A DNA stretch of 64,000 bases, taken from assembly GCF_000373185.1 (NCBI RefSeq), contig NZ_KB890684.1:1-64000 (forward strand), written 5' to 3'. The notes below the pieces were generated by a model, which had not been told where the DNA came from, searched no databases, and saw only the letters and a program-made list of their open reading frames with translations. The position numbers and the translations under genes were made by a program. Shown one piece after another: positions 43,719 to 53,488 of this stretch (positions within the stretch are counted from its first letter, which is position 1; every line of letters starts with the position of its first letter). The DNA comes from Segatella paludivivens DSM 17968 = JCM 13650 (GTDB lineage: Bacteria; Bacteroidota; Bacteroidia; Bacteroidales; Bacteroidaceae).

Positions 43719-44639
43719 ATGAGGAAATTAAACGTTTTGTTGCTCATCCTTTTCATCTATTCCATAAATGGTGTGGCGCAGATGAAGTGGAATTCAGCAT
43801 ATCAGTCATACATTAACCAATATAAGGACCTTGCTATAGAGGAAATGCTGAAATATAATATTCCAGCAAGTATAACTCTGGCGCAGGGTGTATTTGAGAG
43901 TTCTGCTGGAAGGAGCTCTTTGACTGTAAATGGCAACAATCATTTTGGTATTAAATGCCATGACTGGTTAGGAGCTTCCGTTTATACTAATGATGATGCT
44001 GTGAATGAATGTTTCCGTGCTTACGATAATGCTTTGCAGAGTTATGAAGATCATAGCAAGTTTCTCAAAAATAATGTTAGATATAGTCGTCTGTTCTCAT
44101 TAGACAGAACTGATTATCGTGGATGGGCTTATGGACTAAAGGAATGCGGCTATGCAACGAATCCGCAATATGCACCAAAACTTATTGGCATAATCGAACT
44201 TTATAAATTATATCAATATGATACTGCCAGTTCTTATGATAGGTTTATGGCAAAACATGGCATAGAAAGTTCTCATGGTCGTGGTGGTATGGTTCTTCAT
44301 CCTATCTATATCTACAACAAAAACTATTATATAAAGGCACGCAAGGGTGATACCTTCAAGAGTATAGGCGAAGAGATTGATATCTCATATAGAAAGATTG
44401 CTAGATACAATGAACGCAATAAGCGTGACATACTTCAGGAAGGAGAAGTCGTTTATCTGAAGAAAAAACGATCTAAAGCTGATAAGGAATATAAGAGACG
44501 TCCGCATATTGTTAGACCAGGAGAAAGCATGTATAGCATAGCTCAGTTCTATGGCATGAAGCTAAAGAGCCTATACAAGAAAAACGATCTTACACCTGAT
44601 TACCAAATCAGAGTGGGGGATTCTCTTAGAGTTTATTAA
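43719..44639 (+). CDS. exported N-acetylglucosaminidase with two LysM domains
   Basis: A 306-residue protein with signal peptide MRKLNVLLLILFIYSINGVA. A GH73-type glucosaminidase domain (about 30-165) has the catalytic Glu in ITLAQGVFESSAGRSSL and NNHFGIKCHDW. Two LysM-type repeats follow (about 205-250, YYIKARKGDTFKSIGEEI; and 262-306, HIVRPGESMYSIAQFYGM). It should bind and cleave peptidoglycan in the periplasm, in growth or division. Bacteroidota genomes usually carry this architecture, so it is likely core. Confidence 0.88.
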   Translation: MRKLNVLLLILFIYSINGVAQMKWNSAYQSYINQYKDLAIEEMLKYNIPASITLAQGVFESSAGRSSLTVNGNNHFGIKCHDWLGASVYTNDDAVNECFRAYDNALQSYEDHSKFLKNNVRYSRLFSLDRTDYRGWAYGLKECGYATNPQYAPKLIGIIELYKLYQYDTASSYDRFMAKHGIESSHGRGGMVLHPIYIYNKNYYIKARKGDTFKSIGEEIDISYRKIARYNERNKRDILQEGEVVYLKKKRSKADKEYKRRPHIVRPGESMYSIAQFYGMKLKSLYKKNDLTPDYQIRVGDSLRVY

Positions 44640-44663
44640 TTAATATTGGGGTAAGCCAGCTTA

Positions 44664-45407
44664 TTAATGGTTTACTCCATATCCGAATAGTGCAAAGTCA
44701 CCTTTCAATGGATCTTCAGGAAAAATATCAAGCATTATGTTTGTAAGTTTCTGTGCTGACTTCATACTTGCGCTTTTGCTAGTCATCAGGCCAAGTCTAA
44801 CGGCTTCCTGAATCACGTGTACATCCATTGGCATGATGAGCGTGCGCTTGTCAACGATGTCGCTCCACAAGCCTAAATCAACAGGTGATGAATTTCTCAC
44901 CATCCAGCGCAAAAACATACACAATCGCTTGCAACTTGATTTTGTGTCTTTAGGGATAACGTGTGATACTTCATTAGTATTAAAGTATTTTGTGAACGCT
45001 TCTATAAGTGTAAGCGCGTTGTTATCTTTTGTGTTATTTACGGCAAACTGACGTAATGATCCATATTCTTCAAGCAGACTTTTTATGCGTCTGATAAGAG
45101 TATTGATGATTTTGTTTGTATATAAGCGATAATAGCAATTGTTTTTATCGGGAATATCTTTGCAGAAATCATTGGAAAGAATCCATTTCTCAACATCACC
45201 ATGTGAACAATCAATTATATACTGAATCTTTGGAAAAAACAGATCTCTTCTACCATAACTTAGTTCGGCAGCAATAAAGCCTATAAGCTCTTGATTGCGT
45301 TCACCTTGTACTTTGTGCATGAATATAGACGGGTCTTCAAATAAGAACGTTTCTGTTTCGTATCGTTCTGCGTATTCTTTCAAAGATTGTATAATGAATT
45401 GGTCCAT
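44664..45407 (-). CDS. TIGR02757 family protein
   Basis: A 247-residue protein of a conserved family of unknown function (TIGR02757, DUF2400). Marks include GFIAAELSYGRRDLFFPKI, LCMFLRWMVRNSSPVDLGLW, and IMPMDVHVIQEAVRLGL, which recall helix-hairpin DNA glycosylase-like folds. No signal peptide. It lies between convergent LysM and co-oriented uxaB genes as a single unit. Confidence 0.85.
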   Translation of the reverse strand: MDQFIIQSLKEYAERYETETFLFEDPSIFMHKVQGERNQELIGFIAAELSYGRRDLFFPKIQYIIDCSHGDVEKWILSNDFCKDIPDKNNCYYRLYTNKIINTLIRRIKSLLEEYGSLRQFAVNNTKDNNALTLIEAFTKYFNTNEVSHVIPKDTKSSCKRLCMFLRWMVRNSSPVDLGLWSDIVDKRTLIMPMDVHVIQEAVRLGLMTSKSASMKSAQKLTNIMLDIFPEDPLKGDFALFGYGVNH

Positions 45408-45435
45408 AAGTTTTGTTTATGCCATTATATTATAA

Positions 45436-45475
45436 AAAGCAATTAGGTGAAAAAATCTTTTCACCTAATTGCTTT
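45436..45475 (-). terminator. terminator of uxaB
   Basis: An 18-bp perfect stem (AAAGCAATTAGGTGAAAA and its complement) with a 4-nt loop, directly after the uxaB stop on the minus strand; the stem ends in a T-run followed by ATAATATAAT. Confidence 0.9.
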
Positions 45476-45484
45476 ATTTCTGTT

Positions 45485-46966
45485 TTAAAGAATAGTCTTA
45501 ACTGCTTCAAGCATTCCTTTTTCCTGAATCAGGTCAAGATCTTTCTTTACTAGTTCTGCAAGTCCTGGAACCGTCTTGTTCAGGTCTTCATGCCAAACGT
45601 AATCGAATGCAAGAACACCTTCTGCAATCTTCTTAGTATCGTTTGTAGCCCAAAGCTCTGCCAACTTATCCATAATCTTCTGATCATCGTTAGGAACGAT
45701 TGCAGTACCGTCTTCGCGCTTGCCACCCTTATAATATGTAATGATAGCTGCAAGACCAAATACAAGTCCCTGTGGAAGTTCACCCTTACGCTGTAAGTAA
45801 ATCTTTACTCCAGGAAGATCACGAGTCTCAAACTTAGGGAAAGAGTTAAGCATGATACTTGTTACCTGATGGTCCACAAATGGATTCTCAAATCTCTCAA
45901 GTACATCACCAGCGAACTTCTGAAGTTCATCCATTGGGAGGTCAAGAGTCTGCATTAGTTCATCAAACTGAACCTTATGTATATACTTGCCCAATACAGG
46001 ATGCTCACATGCGTCGCGTACAATGTTTACTCCGCTTAGGAATGTAACAGGAGATAATACAGTGTGAGGACCATTAAGCAATGTAACCTTACGAGCGTGA
46101 TATGGTTTCTCGTCATCAGTGATAAGAACGTGAAGTCCGGCTTTGTCAGCTGGGAATTCATTCTTTAACTGTTCTACGGTCATATTCTCTGCTTTCTCGA
46201 TAACCCACAAATGGAAGCTCTCAGCCTTAACAACGAGATTATCTTTATAAGAAATTTTCTGCTGTATCTCATTGATGGTATCGCGAGGGAAACCTGGAAC
46301 AATACGGTCTACAAGAGTTGCGCAAACATAGTTGTATTTTTCAAACCAAGCCTTGAAGTCTGCATAATCAGCACCAAGATCTTCTTTCCAAAGTTCAATA
46401 TACTTTTCAATACATTCCTTCAAGTGATGACCGTTAAGGAATATAAGTTCACAAGGCATTAAAATCAATCCCTTTGTAGGATCACCGTTGAAAGTCTTAT
46501 AACGATGATATAGCAATTGAACCAATTTGCCAGGATAGCTTGATGCAGGAGCATCTGTGAATTTGCATGTGTCATCATAAGCAATACCAGCCTCTGTGGT
46601 ATTTGAGATAACAAAGCGAATTTCTGGCTGCTCGGAAAGAGCCATAAAAGCCTGATTCTGAGTGTAAGGGTTTAGTGCTCTGCTGATAACGTCAATGCGC
46701 TCAAGTGTGTTTACAGGCTGTCCGTTTTCCTTACCTTGAAGGTTAACGTGATAAAGGCAATCCTGTCCGTTGAGCCAGTCTACCATACCTCTTTCAATAG
46801 GTTGAACAACGACAACGCTACCATTGAAGTCTGTTTTCTGGTTGGTATTCCAAATAATCCAATCTACAAATGCACGCAAAAAGTTGCCTTCACCAAACTG
46901 AATAATTTTCTCAGGCATGACGCTCTTAGGAGCGGTACGCTTGTTCAAAGCTTTTAATTCTTTCAT
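45485..46966 (-). CDS. uxaB: tagaturonate reductase (altronate oxidoreductase)
   Basis: A 493-residue mannitol dehydrogenase-family enzyme. The NAD-binding start is PEKIIQFGEGNFLRAFVDWI; the C-terminal domain contains RKVTLLNGPHTVLSPVTFLS, with the catalytic Lys. UxaB reduces tagaturonate to altronate in galacturonate breakdown, a pathway that fits the pectin-directed esterase at 56.7 kb. It is monocistronic, with a consensus -7 box and palindromic sites upstream, so it is probably sugar-regulated. Confidence 0.9.
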   Translation of the reverse strand: MKELKALNKRTAPKSVMPEKIIQFGEGNFLRAFVDWIIWNTNQKTDFNGSVVVVQPIERGMVDWLNGQDCLYHVNLQGKENGQPVNTLERIDVISRALNPYTQNQAFMALSEQPEIRFVISNTTEAGIAYDDTCKFTDAPASSYPGKLVQLLYHRYKTFNGDPTKGLILMPCELIFLNGHHLKECIEKYIELWKEDLGADYADFKAWFEKYNYVCATLVDRIVPGFPRDTINEIQQKISYKDNLVVKAESFHLWVIEKAENMTVEQLKNEFPADKAGLHVLITDDEKPYHARKVTLLNGPHTVLSPVTFLSGVNIVRDACEHPVLGKYIHKVQFDELMQTLDLPMDELQKFAGDVLERFENPFVDHQVTSIMLNSFPKFETRDLPGVKIYLQRKGELPQGLVFGLAAIITYYKGGKREDGTAIVPNDDQKIMDKLAELWATNDTKKIAEGVLAFDYVWHEDLNKTVPGLAELVKKDLDLIQEKGMLEAVKTIL

Positions 46967-47018
46967 GATTAGTTTCCTATTTATTTTGTTTTTATTTTAC
47001 TCATTTTTAATTGTGTTG

Positions 47019-47026
47019 CAAAGATA
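47019..47026 (-). promoter_or_regulatory. -7 promoter box of uxaB
   Basis: TATCTTTG on the minus strand, an exact match, 53 nt upstream of the ATG. Confidence 0.6.
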
Positions 47027-47032
47027 GCAAAT

Positions 47033-47084
47033 AAACCTTTACGATGGTCTTTATTTACATAAAAAACATGCGTAAAGGTTTACG
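47033..47084. promoter_or_regulatory. candidate operator pair upstream of uxaB
   Basis: AAACCTTTACG (47033-47043) is the exact complement of CGTAAAGGTTT (47071-47081), and the latter is part of a 14-bp palindrome CGTAAAGGTTTACG (47071-47084). The arms lie just upstream of the -7 box, as a LacI-type or similar operator would. The left arm shares AAACCTTTA with the inverted repeat before the EF-G2 gene. Confidence 0.55.
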
Positions 47085-47098
47085 TAATTCAGTAGTTC

Positions 47099-48277
47099 CT
47101 AATTTTTCAATATACTTTTTATATCTTCAAGATTTCCGTCATTCTTTGCTGGAGATATTTTCAGCAGATGACATAACAAATCATATATGTCAACATTATG
47201 GAAATGTGGAATTTCTGTTTTCTTAAAATCTGGTCCCATTGCGCGGAATATTGCATGCATGTCGCTATATTCCGGATCATATCCGTGCATACCTCCTGTT
47301 GTAACCGTTTGGTCGTATACAAGCCAACCTTCATCAGGTGATACAACAACGTCGCCAATGTTCTTGTTGCTGTCATAGTGCAGATAAGCTGGTATTTCAT
47401 TTCTGCGCCAAACTCGCTGATGAGGTATGTCCTTTAGTGCATTATACACAGAATCAATATATTGCTTCTTGCAGTATATCTGTGCTGGTAGGTTTCCTTC
47501 AATGCGCTCATACCAATATGGCTTTAGATATTTGCGGCATTCAATTTTTCTCTCTGGAGTTACAAGAGTCATTCCGTGGTCAGACACCACAATAAGGTTT
47601 ACGCTGTCTTTGCGTGGGCCGTTCTGTACATTGTCCCAAAGGTCTTGAAGCATTCCATCCATATTGCGTAGTGCGTTCTTTGTATTTGGATCCTGTGGTC
47701 CGAAATTGTGTCCGCTATGGTCTGGTTCCTCAAAGTAAACCATGATCAAATCTGGTGCTTGTTTACTGTTTATAGCCTGTGAGGCGAGGGTTATTCTTTC
47801 AGATACAGAAAGATGATTGGTGTCGTAGTTGAAAAATACGTCAGGGTATCCGTCTTTAAGTTTCACGTCAGAGCCTGGCCAATGGTATGTATATACTTTT
47901 TTACCTTGTTTCTTCGCTGTAATCCATACTGGTTCACCTTTATAGTATTTGCTGTCAGTCTTTGTTTTAGGGTTACTCAAAGAGAAAACTTCTCCGTCTT
48001 TTCTATTTACAAATGAATTGGCAATAATTCCATGATGGTCAGGATAAAGACCAGTTGCCAATGTATAATGATTAGGAAATGTCTTTGAGGGATATGATGG
48101 TATGAGTCCTGATTTTACCCCTTTTTCTGCCATATAATTAATAAAAGGTGTGTCGTAGAATTCAGGATAGTCCCATCTACAACCATCTAAAGATACTATA
48201 ATAGTGTAGAAATTTTTACGGGCCAACGACGGTATTGTAAAAATAACGATAAAAAACAGTGTAAGAATTTTTTTCAT
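47099..48277 (-). CDS. ectonucleotide pyrophosphatase/phosphodiesterase-like enzyme
   Basis: A 392-residue exported member of the alkaline-phosphatase superfamily, NPP branch. Signal peptide MKKILTLFFIVIFTIPSLA. The metal site begins TIIVSLDGCRWDY; the nucleophile Thr is in SYPSKTFPNHYTLATGLYP; further ligands are LIVVSDHGMTLV and GGMHGYDPEYSDMHAIF. It hydrolyses phosphodiester or pyrophosphate bonds outside the cytoplasm; the substrate is unknown. It starts 3 nt after recQ and is in the same operon. Confidence 0.88.
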   Translation of the reverse strand: MKKILTLFFIVIFTIPSLARKNFYTIIVSLDGCRWDYPEFYDTPFINYMAEKGVKSGLIPSYPSKTFPNHYTLATGLYPDHHGIIANSFVNRKDGEVFSLSNPKTKTDSKYYKGEPVWITAKKQGKKVYTYHWPGSDVKLKDGYPDVFFNYDTNHLSVSERITLASQAINSKQAPDLIMVYFEEPDHSGHNFGPQDPNTKNALRNMDGMLQDLWDNVQNGPRKDSVNLIVVSDHGMTLVTPERKIECRKYLKPYWYERIEGNLPAQIYCKKQYIDSVYNALKDIPHQRVWRRNEIPAYLHYDSNKNIGDVVVSPDEGWLVYDQTVTTGGMHGYDPEYSDMHAIFRAMGPDFKKTEIPHFHNVDIYDLLCHLLKISPAKNDGNLEDIKSILKN

Positions 48278-48280
48278 ATT

Positions 48281-50119
48281 TTATTTTTTGTTATTGATTT
48301 TGTCTATAAAAACTTTTCCGTATTTAATTTTCTTGTATTCACCTATACCTGGTATGTTGCCAAATTCCTCAATATTCTTAGGCTTAATGGTCGCTATTGC
48401 ATGTAACACCTTGTCTGACATGACAATATAAGCCGGGAAGCCTTGTGAGTCGGCAAGTGTTTTTCTCACTTTCTTCAAAGCCTCATATAATTGAATATCT
48501 TCTGGTTCAACAATGTAGGCTTTGTTTATTAAAGAAACGTGCAATTCTGGAATCTTATTGCGTTTTGCTGTTGATTTTGTATTTTGTGATTTTGTTGTTT
48601 CTTGTTGAGGTATAATTAGAGAAGCCTTTTCACGTCCATACAAGATATCTTTCCCTAAAGTGGTGATTTTCACTTTGTTATGGTCGTTGTAGGCAATCTC
48701 GATGAATCCCATTTGAAGCATCTGCAAAAGAAAATCCTGCCATGTAGAAACGCTTAAGTCTTTCCCCACACCGTAAGTTTTAATCGCATTGTAACCATTA
48801 CGCAATACACTTGTAGTGTTCATGCCTCTTAAAATCTCAATGACTGTACCTACATGTACCTGTTCGTTGGTTCTCACTATTGCACTAAGTGCTTTTTGAA
48901 TGGTAGTGGTGCCGTCAAACTTCTTAGGTGGATGACTGCAAACATCACAATTATTACAATCGTGATCGGCTGGTTCACCAAAATAGTTTAGTAGAATTCT
49001 GCGTCTGCAAACTTGGCTTTCGGCATATTCCTGCATACGGGTAAGCTTTTCCTCGTTTATGCGCTGCTGACCGCTATCGTGGGCAAACTTTCTAAGAGTT
49101 ATTATGTCAGCCATGCTGTAGAAAAGAATCGTTTCTGCTGGCGCACCATCTCTTCCTGCACGACCGATTTCCTGATAAAAACTCTCAATGGATTTTGGTA
49201 GGTTATAATGTATTACCCATCTCACGTTGCTTTTGTCAATACCCATACCAAAAGCAACGGTTGCGCAGATAACCTGAATTTGATCCATTTTAAATAGATT
49301 CTGTATTCTGTTTCGCTCATCATTGCTCAGTCCGGCATGGTATGGCTGCGCTTCAATACCCATCTTTTGTAAGTCTGTTGCAAGACTTTCTGTCGTCTTT
49401 CTTGCCATGCAGTATATGATTCCAGCTTGGTTTGAATGTCCAGTTATAAAGGACTCTATATAGTTAGTTTTCTGTCTTTTGTTAAAGTTTCTCTTTACGT
49501 CTAGTGATAGGTTAGGTCTGTCAAAACTACTGATGAATATATCTTTCTCTGAAACCCTTAAGTTTAGTTGCTTAATTATGTCAAGTCTAGTTATCTTGTC
49601 AGCAGTAGCGGTGAGTGCCATAACCGGTACATTTGGAAATTTCTCATGCAATATTCCAAGTTGGTTATATTCGGGTCTGAAGTCATGCCCCCACTGGCTT
49701 ATGCAATGAGCCTCATCAATTGCAAACAGACTTATTTCTATGTTTGCAAACAGATATGGAATTTCTGATATAAGACGTTCGGGTGAAACATAAATTAGTT
49801 TAAGGTCACCGCTTATGCATCTTCGCCTGATAATCACGTCTTCACTTTCGTCATTTCCGCTGTTCAAAGCTTCTGCCGGAATACCGTTTGCCTTAAGAGC
49901 CTCAACTTGGTCGTGCATCAAACTTATAAGTGGTGAAACCACAATGGCGGTGCCTTTCATTGCCAGTGCGGGAACTTGGTAACATAGACTCTTACCACCC
50001 CCTGTAGGCATCAAAACAACGGTGTCTTTACTTGAAATTATATTATTTATTATTTCTAGTTGATTTGGTCTAAAAAAATCATACCCGAAATACTTCTTTA
50101 AGATGTCCTTAATACCCAT
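48281..50119 (-). CDS. recQ: ATP-dependent DNA helicase RecQ
   Basis: A 612-residue RecQ. Motif I is [18 protein letters not shown], motif [21 protein letters not shown], motif [10 protein letters not shown]; the RQC zinc ligands are [13 protein letters not shown] and CNNCDVC near 375-400. A winged helix and an HRDC domain (about 540-605; [20 protein letters not shown]) complete it. It unwinds recombination and replication intermediates. The ATG at 50119 ([12 protein letters not shown]) fits the family; the longer frame begins upstream of the promoter box. Confidence 0.95.
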   Translation of the reverse strand: MGIKDILKKYFGYDFFRPNQLEIINNIISSKDTVVLMPTGGGKSLCYQVPALAMKGTAIVVSPLISLMHDQVEALKANGIPAEALNSGNDESEDVIIRRRCISGDLKLIYVSPERLISEIPYLFANIEISLFAIDEAHCISQWGHDFRPEYNQLGILHEKFPNVPVMALTATADKITRLDIIKQLNLRVSEKDIFISSFDRPNLSLDVKRNFNKRQKTNYIESFITGHSNQAGIIYCMARKTTESLATDLQKMGIEAQPYHAGLSNDERNRIQNLFKMDQIQVICATVAFGMGIDKSNVRWVIHYNLPKSIESFYQEIGRAGRDGAPAETILFYSMADIITLRKFAHDSGQQRINEEKLTRMQEYAESQVCRRRILLNYFGEPADHDCNNCDVCSHPPKKFDGTTTIQKALSAIVRTNEQVHVGTVIEILRGMNTTSVLRNGYNAIKTYGVGKDLSVSTWQDFLLQMLQMGFIEIAYNDHNKVKITTLGKDILYGREKASLIIPQQETTKSQNTKSTAKRNKIPELHVSLINKAYIVEPEDIQLYEALKKVRKTLADSQGFPAYIVMSDKVLHAIATIKPKNIEEFGNIPGIGEYKKIKYGKVFIDKINNKK

Positions 50120-50136
50120 AAAAGTTAAAATTTCAA

Positions 50137-50144
50137 CAAAGATA
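50137..50144 (-). promoter_or_regulatory. -7 promoter box of recQ
   Basis: TATCTTTG on the minus strand, 17 nt upstream of the ATG at 50119. Confidence 0.6.
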
Positions 50145-50199
50145 ATGCTTTTTTTGTAAAAAAGTTGCACTAAAACTTGATTTATTAATTATTTATATT

Positions 50200-50207
50200 T
50201 AAATTTG
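50200..50207 (+). promoter_or_regulatory. -7 promoter box of the AraC-type gene at 50242
   Basis: TAAATTTG, 34 nt before the ATG. An AAAGGAGG sequence (50216-50223) follows but is 18 nt from the ATG, too far for a normal ribosome binding site. Confidence 0.55.
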
Positions 50208-50241
50208 CAACATGTAAAGGAGGTAATTAATCTAAATAATT

Positions 50242-50739
50242 ATGGCAAAATATAACATTACCGAGAAAAAGGAGAAAGAGGCTGCTTATCGCACGCTTGT
50301 TAGCCCCGGGCTCATGGATGAGTTTAAAGAGAAGATTCTTGATATTATTCTGATTCAGAAAAAATACAAGGATAAAGATTACTCTGCCAAGAAATTGGCT
50401 GAGGAGTTGGGAACAAATACTCGCTATATCTCTGCGGTTGTAAATGTGAGATTTCACATGAACTATACATCTTTTGTCAATAAGTATAGGATAGAAGAAG
50501 CTATGACTCTGCTCGTTGATAGAAGATTTAAAGATTTGAATATGGAAGATATTTCAGATATGGTCGGCTTTTCAAACAGACAGTCTTTCTATGCATCTTT
50601 TTTCAAGTTGAATGGATGCACTCCAAGAGACTACAAGCTGCTCCATCTTAAACAGCATCCAACTTTGTTGGAAGAACCTAAAAAACGTGGACGTAAGCCA
50701 GGTTCTAAAAACAAAGCAAAGTCTTCCGCAAAAGATTAA
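50242..50739 (+). CDS. AraC-type helix-turn-helix protein with AT-hook-like tail
   Basis: A 165-residue protein made almost only of an AraC double helix-turn-helix (about 45-135; SAKKLAEELGTNTRYISAVV, MEDISDMVGFSNRQSFYASF, CTPRDYK). There is no sensor domain. The C-terminal tail has KKRGRKPGSKNKAK, like an AT-hook (RGR-P core). It is a Bacteroidota-style stand-alone regulator; targets are unknown. The divergent neighbour recQ and the downstream terminator show it is transcribed alone. Confidence 0.8.
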   Translation: MAKYNITEKKEKEAAYRTLVSPGLMDEFKEKILDIILIQKKYKDKDYSAKKLAEELGTNTRYISAVVNVRFHMNYTSFVNKYRIEEAMTLLVDRRFKDLNMEDISDMVGFSNRQSFYASFFKLNGCTPRDYKLLHLKQHPTLLEEPKKRGRKPGSKNKAKSSAKD

Positions 50740-50763
50740 TGCGAAGAAAATAATTGAATAATG

Positions 50764-50806
50764 AGTCCGCAGGTAAGGGTTAATAACTTTTCCTGCGGAC
50801 TTTTTT
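50764..50806 (+). terminator. terminator of the AraC-type gene
   Basis: AGTCCGCAGG and CCTGCGGACT are perfect arms with a T-run directly after. Confidence 0.9.
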
Positions 50807-50845
50807 GAGTTAATAATGATTATAATTAAATAGGTGATTAATAAA

Positions 50846-52780
50846 ATGAATTATAATGATGAAAGATTTGCAGATTTGCAAATGTTGAGATATAAGCTTT
50901 CAGGATTTGAAGATTTATCATTAAAACAAAAAATATATATATACTATCTTTCCAAAGCTACTCTTGCCGGACGTGATATAACATTCCAGCAATTCGGAAA
51001 ATATAACTTGAAAATAAGAAAAGTTCTTGAGTCTATATATATCAACTATGCAGGCAATAGAGATGATGAAGAGTTCAAGTCTCTTGTTGTGTATTTGAAG
51101 CGTGTCTGGTTTTCAAGTGGAATTCATCATCATTATGGATGTAATAAATTCGTTCCTGAGTTTACCCGTGACTTTTTTGTTAATGCCTTTAAGTCTCTTT
51201 CTGATTCACAGTTAGGCATAAATTCAGACGAAGACAGAGAGACTCTTCTTAAAGATATTCTGCCAGTAATCTTTGATGCAGACTTTATGTCTAAAAGAGT
51301 TAATCAGGCTGATGGTGCTGATTTGATTGAAACATCTGCTTGCAATTATTATGAGGGAGTCAACCAAAACGAAGTTGAACAGTTCTATGCTAAGTTGAAG
51401 GATTCAGATGATAAGCATCCTGTATCTTACGGACTTAACACAAAGCTAGTGAAGCAGAATGGAGAGATTAAAGAATTACTTTGTAAAGCTGATTCTTTGT
51501 ATGGTGATAAGATATGCAATATAATTCATTGGCTTAGTAAGGCTTCAGAATATGCAGAGAACGATCAGCAGAAAAAGGTTATATCAACGCTCATAAAATA
51601 TTATAAAACAGGAGATTTAAGAATATTCGATGAATATTCTATTGAATGGTTGAAAGAGCAGGATGGCATGGTTGACTTTATCAATGGTTTCATTGAGGTG
51701 TATGGTGATCCGCTTGGTCTAAAAGGCTCTTGGGAAGGTATTGTAGAATATAAAAACATTGAGGCTACTAAGCGTACTAAATCCATTAGTGATAATGCTC
51801 AGTGGTTTGAGGATTATTCTCCTGTAGCACCAGAATTCCGCAAACCTAAGGTAAAGGGTGTTACAGCAAACGTTATTTGTGCTGCAATGCTTGGCGGTGA
51901 TGAATATCCAGCGTCTGCTATAGGCATCAATCTTCCTAATGCAGATTGGATTAGGGCGGAGCATGGATCAAAAAGTATCACTATCTGTAATCTTACCGAA
52001 GCTTATAGCAAGGCTGCTCATGGAAATGGTTTCATGTCGGAGTTTGTTATTGATAAGGCTACAAACGATTTGATTGAGAAATATGGTGATATATGTGATG
52101 ACTTACATACCGACCTTCACGAATGTCTTGGACATGGTAGCGGAAGATTGCGCCAAGGTACAGATCCTGATGCACTAAAGGCTTATGGAAATACGATAGA
52201 GGAGGCTAGGGCAGATTTGTTCGGACTTTATTATATCGCTGATGATAAATTGATAGAGCTTGGACTCGTACCAAACAAAGAGGCTTATAAAAGCCAGTAT
52301 TATACTTATATGCAGAATGGTCTGCTTACTCAGTCGGTGCGTATTAGTCTTGGTTCTGATATTGAAGAGGCTCACATGAGAAATCGTGCTCTTATAGCAA
52401 ACTGGGCTCTTGACTTGGATAAGGATAATCGCGTTGTTAGCATTGTGGAACGTGATGGTAAGCATTATGTTGAAATCAAAGACTATGAGGCGTTACGAAA
52501 TATCTTTGCTCAGGAACTTCATGAAATTCAGAGAATAAAGAGTGAAGGCGATTTCGATGCGGCAAAGAGCCTTGTAGAGAAATATGGTATCAAGCTCAAT
52601 CAGAATCTTCATCGTGAAGTACTGGATAGATATGCGTCACTCAATATCGCTCCATATAAGGGATTCATTAATCCATGGATGAAACCTCAATATGATGCTG
52701 ATGGAAATATTAAGGATATTGTATTAGATTACACTGAAACCTATTCACATCAGATGCTCAGATATTCTGGTGAATACTAA
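50846..52780 (+). CDS. dipeptidyl peptidase III (M49 family)
   Basis: A 644-residue protein. The M49 zinc motif HExxxH is HTDLHECLGHGSGRL with HECLGH near 425-430, and the downstream Glu is in TIEEARADLFGLYYI. DPP III removes dipeptides from short peptides. There is no signal peptide; Bacteroides DPP III is of similar size. HECLGH differs from the common HELLGH by Cys, as in Bacteroides. The ATG at 50846 is chosen over an upstream GTG. Confidence 0.9.
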   Translation: MNYNDERFADLQMLRYKLSGFEDLSLKQKIYIYYLSKATLAGRDITFQQFGKYNLKIRKVLESIYINYAGNRDDEEFKSLVVYLKRVWFSSGIHHHYGCNKFVPEFTRDFFVNAFKSLSDSQLGINSDEDRETLLKDILPVIFDADFMSKRVNQADGADLIETSACNYYEGVNQNEVEQFYAKLKDSDDKHPVSYGLNTKLVKQNGEIKELLCKADSLYGDKICNIIHWLSKASEYAENDQQKKVISTLIKYYKTGDLRIFDEYSIEWLKEQDGMVDFINGFIEVYGDPLGLKGSWEGIVEYKNIEATKRTKSISDNAQWFEDYSPVAPEFRKPKVKGVTANVICAAMLGGDEYPASAIGINLPNADWIRAEHGSKSITICNLTEAYSKAAHGNGFMSEFVIDKATNDLIEKYGDICDDLHTDLHECLGHGSGRLRQGTDPDALKAYGNTIEEARADLFGLYYIADDKLIELGLVPNKEAYKSQYYTYMQNGLLTQSVRISLGSDIEEAHMRNRALIANWALDLDKDNRVVSIVERDGKHYVEIKDYEALRNIFAQELHEIQRIKSEGDFDAAKSLVEKYGIKLNQNLHREVLDRYASLNIAPYKGFINPWMKPQYDADGNIKDIVLDYTETYSHQMLRYSGEY

Positions 52781-52783
52781 TAA

Positions 52784-53407
52784 ATGAAATCAATTAATAT
52801 GGAAACTAACGATAAATTAAAGAATATAAAGCAGAGTTTCAGACTTGTAATGAATGGACCTGCATCGCAGTCAATGCGTGAGAAAGGACTTAACTACAAG
52901 ATTAATTGGGGCGTTCCTTTCACAACATTGCGTGATATGGCTGCAGAGTATGGCAAAGATTACGATTTAGCTATAGCCCTGTTTAAAGAGAATATCAGAG
53001 AATGTAAGATTCTTGCCACAATGATAATGCCAGTTGAGAAGTTTGAAGCTGACTTGGCTGATTTATGGATGGAGCAGACAGACAATCAGGAACTAGCAGA
53101 GATGTTGGCGTTTAATCTGTTGCAACATACACCTTATGCGCCTGCAATAGCGTATAAATGGATTGCGTCAGACAACAATGTTTATCAGATATGTGGTTAT
53201 AGTATTCTTTCACGTCTTTTCATGAATGGTCAGGAACCAAATGATAGAGGAGTTGATGAATATCTTGATCAGGTAGCTGTTGCTTTGCGAGGAGATAATA
53301 CTGGTTTGAAGCATGCCGCACTAAACAGTGTAATGAGATTTGTGGAATTGGGAGATGCATTTGAAAAAGCAGCACGTGTCACGTTAAAAGGCATTGTAGA
53401 AATTTAA
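52784..53407 (+). CDS. AlkD-like DNA alkylation repair family protein
   Basis: A 207-residue all-helical protein. SFRLVMNGPASQSMREKGLN and KINWGVPFTTLRDMAAEYG are typical of HEAT-repeat DNA alkylation repair proteins, followed by repeated helix pairs (LAEMLAFNLLQHTPYAPAIA, ICGYSILSRLFMNG). Whether it keeps glycosylase activity cannot be told. It starts 3 nt after the DPP III gene. A second ATG five codons in (52799) is an equally good start. Confidence 0.75.
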   Translation: MKSINMETNDKLKNIKQSFRLVMNGPASQSMREKGLNYKINWGVPFTTLRDMAAEYGKDYDLAIALFKENIRECKILATMIMPVEKFEADLADLWMEQTDNQELAEMLAFNLLQHTPYAPAIAYKWIASDNNVYQICGYSILSRLFMNGQEPNDRGVDEYLDQVAVALRGDNTGLKHAALNSVMRFVELGDAFEKAARVTLKGIVEI

Positions 53408-53452
53408 ATTCAAAAAAGTGTTGTTATATTCTTCATTTTGATTTAAAATTCG

Positions 53453-53460
53453 TAATTTTG
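53453..53460 (+). promoter_or_regulatory. -7 promoter box of the fur-purA-hisS operon
   Basis: TAATTTTG, 28 nt before the ATG. Confidence 0.6.
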
Positions 53461-53488
53461 TGCGTCTTAAAGTTACTAAAGCGTTTTA

